Assembly (NCBI RefSeq): GCF_028767025.1
Contig: NZ_JAJQXX010000010.1
Span: 1 to 64,000, forward strand
Length of the DNA stretch: 64,000 nt
Reading direction: 5' to 3'
DNA from: Blautia sp. XA-2221
GTDB lineage: Bacteria; Bacillota; Clostridia; Lachnospirales; Lachnospiraceae
The notes under the pieces were generated by a model. It was not told where the DNA came from, searched no databases, and worked only from the letters and a program-made list of their open reading frames with translations. Shown one piece after another: positions 61,293 to 64,000 of this stretch (positions are counted from its first letter, which is position 1; each line of letters starts with the position of its first letter). The position numbers were made by a program, and so were the translations under genes.

Positions 61293-62225
61293 ATGAGAAG
61301 AAAACGAGAGATGCTGAAAATACTGCTCTGTGTGCTGATTGCAGTTTTTGTGATGGTAAGCGCCGCGGCGCTGCTGCTTGTGGGTTTTCGAACCAGCGCA
61401 CAGAAGGAGCAGAAAAAACAGGAGGCGCTGGCAGCGCTGGAAAACAGGCCTACCGTTGCCCCTACTCTTGCGGTATCCGCAACGCCTTCTCCGACACCGA
61501 GACCTACGGCAACACCAACGCCGATTCCAACTGTAGTGGCGGCTTTTAATCCGGATGATTTCTGGAATGAATGGTACAGTACAGACGGAACTGTGACAAT
61601 GAATATCTATAATATCAGCCTGGATACCGTATCCTTCAGTTTTTCTCAGACAGACCGCAATCAGACCCAGACAGTGACGGCAGATGTAACGGCTGAAGTT
61701 GCCGGCAATGCGGCGAAATTTTATTTTTCCGATTCAGCCGGAAACAATTCGTCCGGGAATTTGATTTTTGACAATGGACAGCTTTATGTGAAGATTGCCA
61801 CCAGCGAGCCGGTATCTGCTGTCTATCCAAGCGTGAACTGTATTATGAGCCGGAATCAGATTCCGCTTATACCGGATCCTACGGCAACACCAATACCCAC
61901 TCCTCAGGGACAGAATCAGCAGATCAGCCAGACTGGAGAATATTTCTTCCCGGAAAGCAACAGCCGGTATCTGACAGATGATGAGGTTTCTGTGTATTCG
62001 TCAGCTCAGCTTGAACTTGCAAAAAATGAGATTTATGCCCGTCACGGAAGGATCTTTGTAACGCAAAGTATTGCGGATTATTTTAACAGTAAATCCTGGT
62101 ATCAGGGAACTGTTGATCCCGACACCTTTGATTCTCAGCAGGATTCCGTTTTTAATGAATATGAGATTGCAAATATCCAGAAGATCGAGGAATGGGAAAT
62201 GCTGAAAAAGGCAGCAGGAAACTGA
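61293..62225 (+). CDS. Membrane-anchored YARHG-domain protein
   Basis: The 310-residue protein has an N-terminal membrane span (LLCVLIAVFVMVSAAALLLVG), a Pro/Thr-rich linker (about 55-85, SPTPRPTATPTPIPT), a beta-rich domain (about 90-195), a second Pro/Thr linker and a C-terminal YARHG domain (about 225-300) with LELAKNEIYARHGRIF and NEYEIANIQKIEEWE. YARHG is an extracellular domain of unknown role, often in Firmicute surface proteins. Ribosome site AGAGGTGA. ATG 61311 is a later alternative start. Confidence 0.82.
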   Translation: MRRKREMLKILLCVLIAVFVMVSAAALLLVGFRTSAQKEQKKQEALAALENRPTVAPTLAVSATPSPTPRPTATPTPIPTVVAAFNPDDFWNEWYSTDGTVTMNIYNISLDTVSFSFSQTDRNQTQTVTADVTAEVAGNAAKFYFSDSAGNNSSGNLIFDNGQLYVKIATSEPVSAVYPSVNCIMSRNQIPLIPDPTATPIPTPQGQNQQISQTGEYFFPESNSRYLTDDEVSVYSSAQLELAKNEIYARHGRIFVTQSIADYFNSKSWYQGTVDPDTFDSQQDSVFNEYEIANIQKIEEWEMLKKAAGN

Positions 62226-62249
62226 TTATAAACTGTATCAGGAAACAGA

Positions 62250-62284
62250 GAGGCATGTATGGAAAACCATATATGCCTTTTTTG
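62250..62284 (+). terminator. Terminator after the YARHG-domain gene
   Basis: AGGCATGTATGG pairs with CCATATATGCCT around AAAA, followed by a T run. Confidence 0.88.
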
Positions 62285-62364
62285 CATGGATTTTTGCTAA
62301 GAACTGAAGGCATTGGAAGGCTGTCCCGATTCTGGCTTTAAGGGCTTTTGGGGCGAATGGGGAC

Positions 62365-62393
62365 TTGTGTTTTCGAGGCAGTCGTTCTATAAT
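62365..62393 (+). promoter_or_regulatory. Promoter of the comM/yifB-type gene
   Basis: TTGTGT at 62365-62370 and TATAAT at 62388-62393, 17-base spacer. The leader of about 145 bases to 62540 shows no recognisable element. The gap 62226-62540 otherwise holds only the terminator above. Confidence 0.6.
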
Positions 62394-62540
62394 AAAAAAC
62401 AGACAGATTATCTTTTAAATTTTTATTTCTCATACAGCAGTTCTGCTGGAATTTCCATTTATAGTGATTGTTGAAAAGCATAGTTTTATATTTTCGTGGA
62501 AACCGGGATCGGGGGTCGGATTTTTGCAGAAAGGAGTGTT

Positions 62541-64000
62541 ATGTTTGCAGCAGTATTATCTGCAGTGATACTTGGCATGGAGGTACATCCGGTACAGGTG
62601 GAGGCTGATGTAAGCGATGGGCTGCCATCTTTTACTATGGTAGGTTTTCCTTCTGTTCAGGTGAAGGAGGCTCAGGACAGAGTGAGAACAGCTTTTAAAA
62701 ATAATGAGATTGCGCTTCCGCCAAAAAGGATCACAGTTAATTTCGCCCCGGCTGACATAAAAAAAGAAGGAGCAGGATTTGATGTTCCGGTAGCGGCAGC
62801 CGTTCTGGCAGCTTCCGGCATTTTGGAACCGGAAGTATTAAAGGGAGTTATGTTTGCAGGAGAGCTGAGCCTTAATGGGGAAATTCATGCGATTCCCGGT
62901 ATCCTTCCTATTGTTATAAGGGCAAGAGAAGAGAAGTGCCGACTGTGCATTGTTCCCTGGGGGAATCTGAGAGAAGCCTGTCTGGTGCCGGATATGAAGA
63001 TCATTGGAGTAAAAAATTTAAAGGAACTGATTGTTTTCCTGAAATCTCCTGAAAAGTACAGACAGCCTTGTATAAAACAGGAATCAGAACAGCCGGGACA
63101 AGAACTGGATTTCAGCGATATCCGGGGACAGGAATCGTTAAGGAGGGCAGTGGAGATTTCTGTAAGTGGATTCCACAATCTTCTGATGATCGGACCGCCC
63201 GGAGCAGGAAAAACAATGGTGGCAAGACGGATACCGGGAATTATGCCGCCTCTGACCTTTGAGGAAAGTCTGGAGCTTACAAAAATCTACAGTATCGCAG
63301 GGCTTCTTTCCCCTTCAGATCCTCTGGTAAGGCAGAGACCTTTTCGAAGTCCTCATCACTCAAGTCCGGCTCCGGCGCTTGCAGGCGGCGGGCGCAATCC
63401 AAGACCGGGAGAGATCACCCTTGCTCACAGAGGCGTTTTGTTTCTGGATGAAATGCCGGAATTTTCCAGAAGAACTTTGGAAATCCTGCGGCAGCCTCTG
63501 GAAGACCGGGTGATACGGATTTCAAGAGTATATGGAACCTACACGTTTCCTGCTGATTTTATCCTTTGCGCGGCTATGAATCCCTGTCCCTGTGGATATT
63601 ATCCGGATATGAACCGGTGTCGATGTACGTCAGGGCAGGTAAGCCGGTACCTGAATAAGATCAGCCAGCCGCTTCTTGACCGTCTGGATCTCTGTGCGGA
63701 GGCAGAACCGGTAAGCTTTTCCAGTCTGAACGGAAGACAGGGAGAGGAATCGGATGTGATCAGGAAACGGGTAGAAAAGGTACATGAAATCCAGAGGAAG
63801 CGATATCAGAAAGAAAATATCCAGTTCAACGGGGAACTGAAAGGGAACATGATCGAAGTTTACTGCCGTACAGATACTCAGGGAAAAGCGCTTCTGGAAG
63901 CCGCCTTTGACAGAATGGATTTTAGTGCCAGAGCATATCACAGGATACTGAAGGTTTCACGGACCATTGCCGATATGGAGGGCTCGGATCTGATAAAAAA
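62541..64000 (+). CDS. comM: ComM/YifB-family AAA+ ATPase, cut by the window end
   Basis: The frame is open from ATG 62541 (after AAAGGAG) to the window end, giving 486 residues; the family is about 500-510 long, so only the last 20-25 are missing. Residues 1-165 are the Lon-protease-like domain (VEADVSDGLPSFTMVGFP, then LPPKRITVNFAPADIKKEG); the AAA+ domain has Walker A MIGPPGAGKTMVARR near 216, FRSPHHSSPAPALAGGG, Walker B GVLFLDEMPEF and MNPCPCGYYPD. In Vibrio and Haemophilus ComM is the branch-migration helicase of natural transformation; older annotation calls it Mg-chelatase-like. Confidence 0.93.
   Translation, partial: MFAAVLSAVILGMEVHPVQVEADVSDGLPSFTMVGFPSVQVKEAQDRVRTAFKNNEIALPPKRITVNFAPADIKKEGAGFDVPVAAAVLAASGILEPEVLKGVMFAGELSLNGEIHAIPGILPIVIRAREEKCRLCIVPWGNLREACLVPDMKIIGVKNLKELIVFLKSPEKYRQPCIKQESEQPGQELDFSDIRGQESLRRAVEISVSGFHNLLMIGPPGAGKTMVARRIPGIMPPLTFEESLELTKIYSIAGLLSPSDPLVRQRPFRSPHHSSPAPALAGGGRNPRPGEITLAHRGVLFLDEMPEFSRRTLEILRQPLEDRVIRISRVYGTYTFPADFILCAAMNPCPCGYYPDMNRCRCTSGQVSRYLNKISQPLLDRLDLCAEAEPVSFSSLNGRQGEESDVIRKRVEKVHEIQRKRYQKENIQFNGELKGNMIEVYCRTDTQGKALLEAAFDRMDFSARAYHRILKVSRTIADMEGSDLIK

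Noticed and set aside
1-64000. Prophage, transposon, CRISPR array, toxin-antitoxin or restriction system
   Set aside because: No integrase, transposase, terminal repeats, regularly spaced repeats or matching gene pairs were seen; gene content is core chromosome.

Overview
The window reads as chromosome of a spore-forming, anaerobic gut-type Firmicute, most likely a Lachnospiraceae member of the Blautia/Ruminococcus type. This is inferred from the gram-positive PolC replicase, the complete spoIIIAA-AH operon, spoIVB, spo0A, CotF-like coat proteins, a Csp-like subtilase, moderate GC content, strong AGGAGG ribosome sites and gene order. I see no prophage, insertion sequence, CRISPR array or rRNA. 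The left end is intergenic and the right end cuts a comM/yifB-type gene.

Layout. 1-6.1 kb: a cobalamin riboswitch with terminator controls a secreted CbiK-type chelatase, a secreted two-domain NEAT-like protein and a BtuFCD/FecBCD-type ABC importer. 6.1-11.6 kb: ftsW-type gene, acyl carrier protein, gltX, a UvrD-like helicase and an Sfp-type phosphopantetheinyl transferase. 11.6-16.6 kb: the eight-gene spoIIIA operon behind a sigma-E-like promoter, then prfC. 18.4-29.9 kb: the conserved Firmicute housekeeping and sporulation run asp23-nusB-xseA-xseB-ispA-dxs-tlyA-nadK-argR-recN-spoIVB-spo0A. 30-33.9 kb: glgA, two small CotF-like genes and a Csp-like protease, the latter two units carrying sporulation-type promoters. 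34-35.4 kb: an NCS2 xanthine/uracil permease broken by one in-frame TAG.

35.5-41.4 kb holds pfk, pepT, pckA and a RluA-family pseudouridine synthase. 41.4-43.5 kb has four tRNA genes (Trp, Ser, and Gly twice), epsC/cysE and a DUF378 gene with a previously hidden 53-residue overlapping ORF. 43.6-48.6 kb: a DUF5067-like protein, an alpha/beta hydrolase, a lipoprotein stub, malQ and a small membrane protein. 48.6-57.6 kb: vanZ-like gene, thyA-folA, ilvE, ispG, polC. 57.7-64 kb: class III fbp, a PurF-like protein without the catalytic cysteine, a YARHG-domain protein and the start of comM.

How the genes fit together: corrinoid or tetrapyrrole acquisition under B12 control; central carbon control by PPi-type PFK, PEP carboxykinase, FBPase and glycogen/alpha-glucan enzymes (glgA, malQ); isoprenoid precursors by the MEP route (dxs, ispG, ispA); and a large share of the engulfment and late-sporulation apparatus. 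The items most worth a second look are the PurF-like protein with a degenerate glutaminase site, the amber codon exactly at the NCS2 signature glutamine, the B12-controlled secreted chelatase operon, an inverted repeat that could silence read-through translation of spoIIIAA, and a short promoter-terminator unit upstream of ispG.
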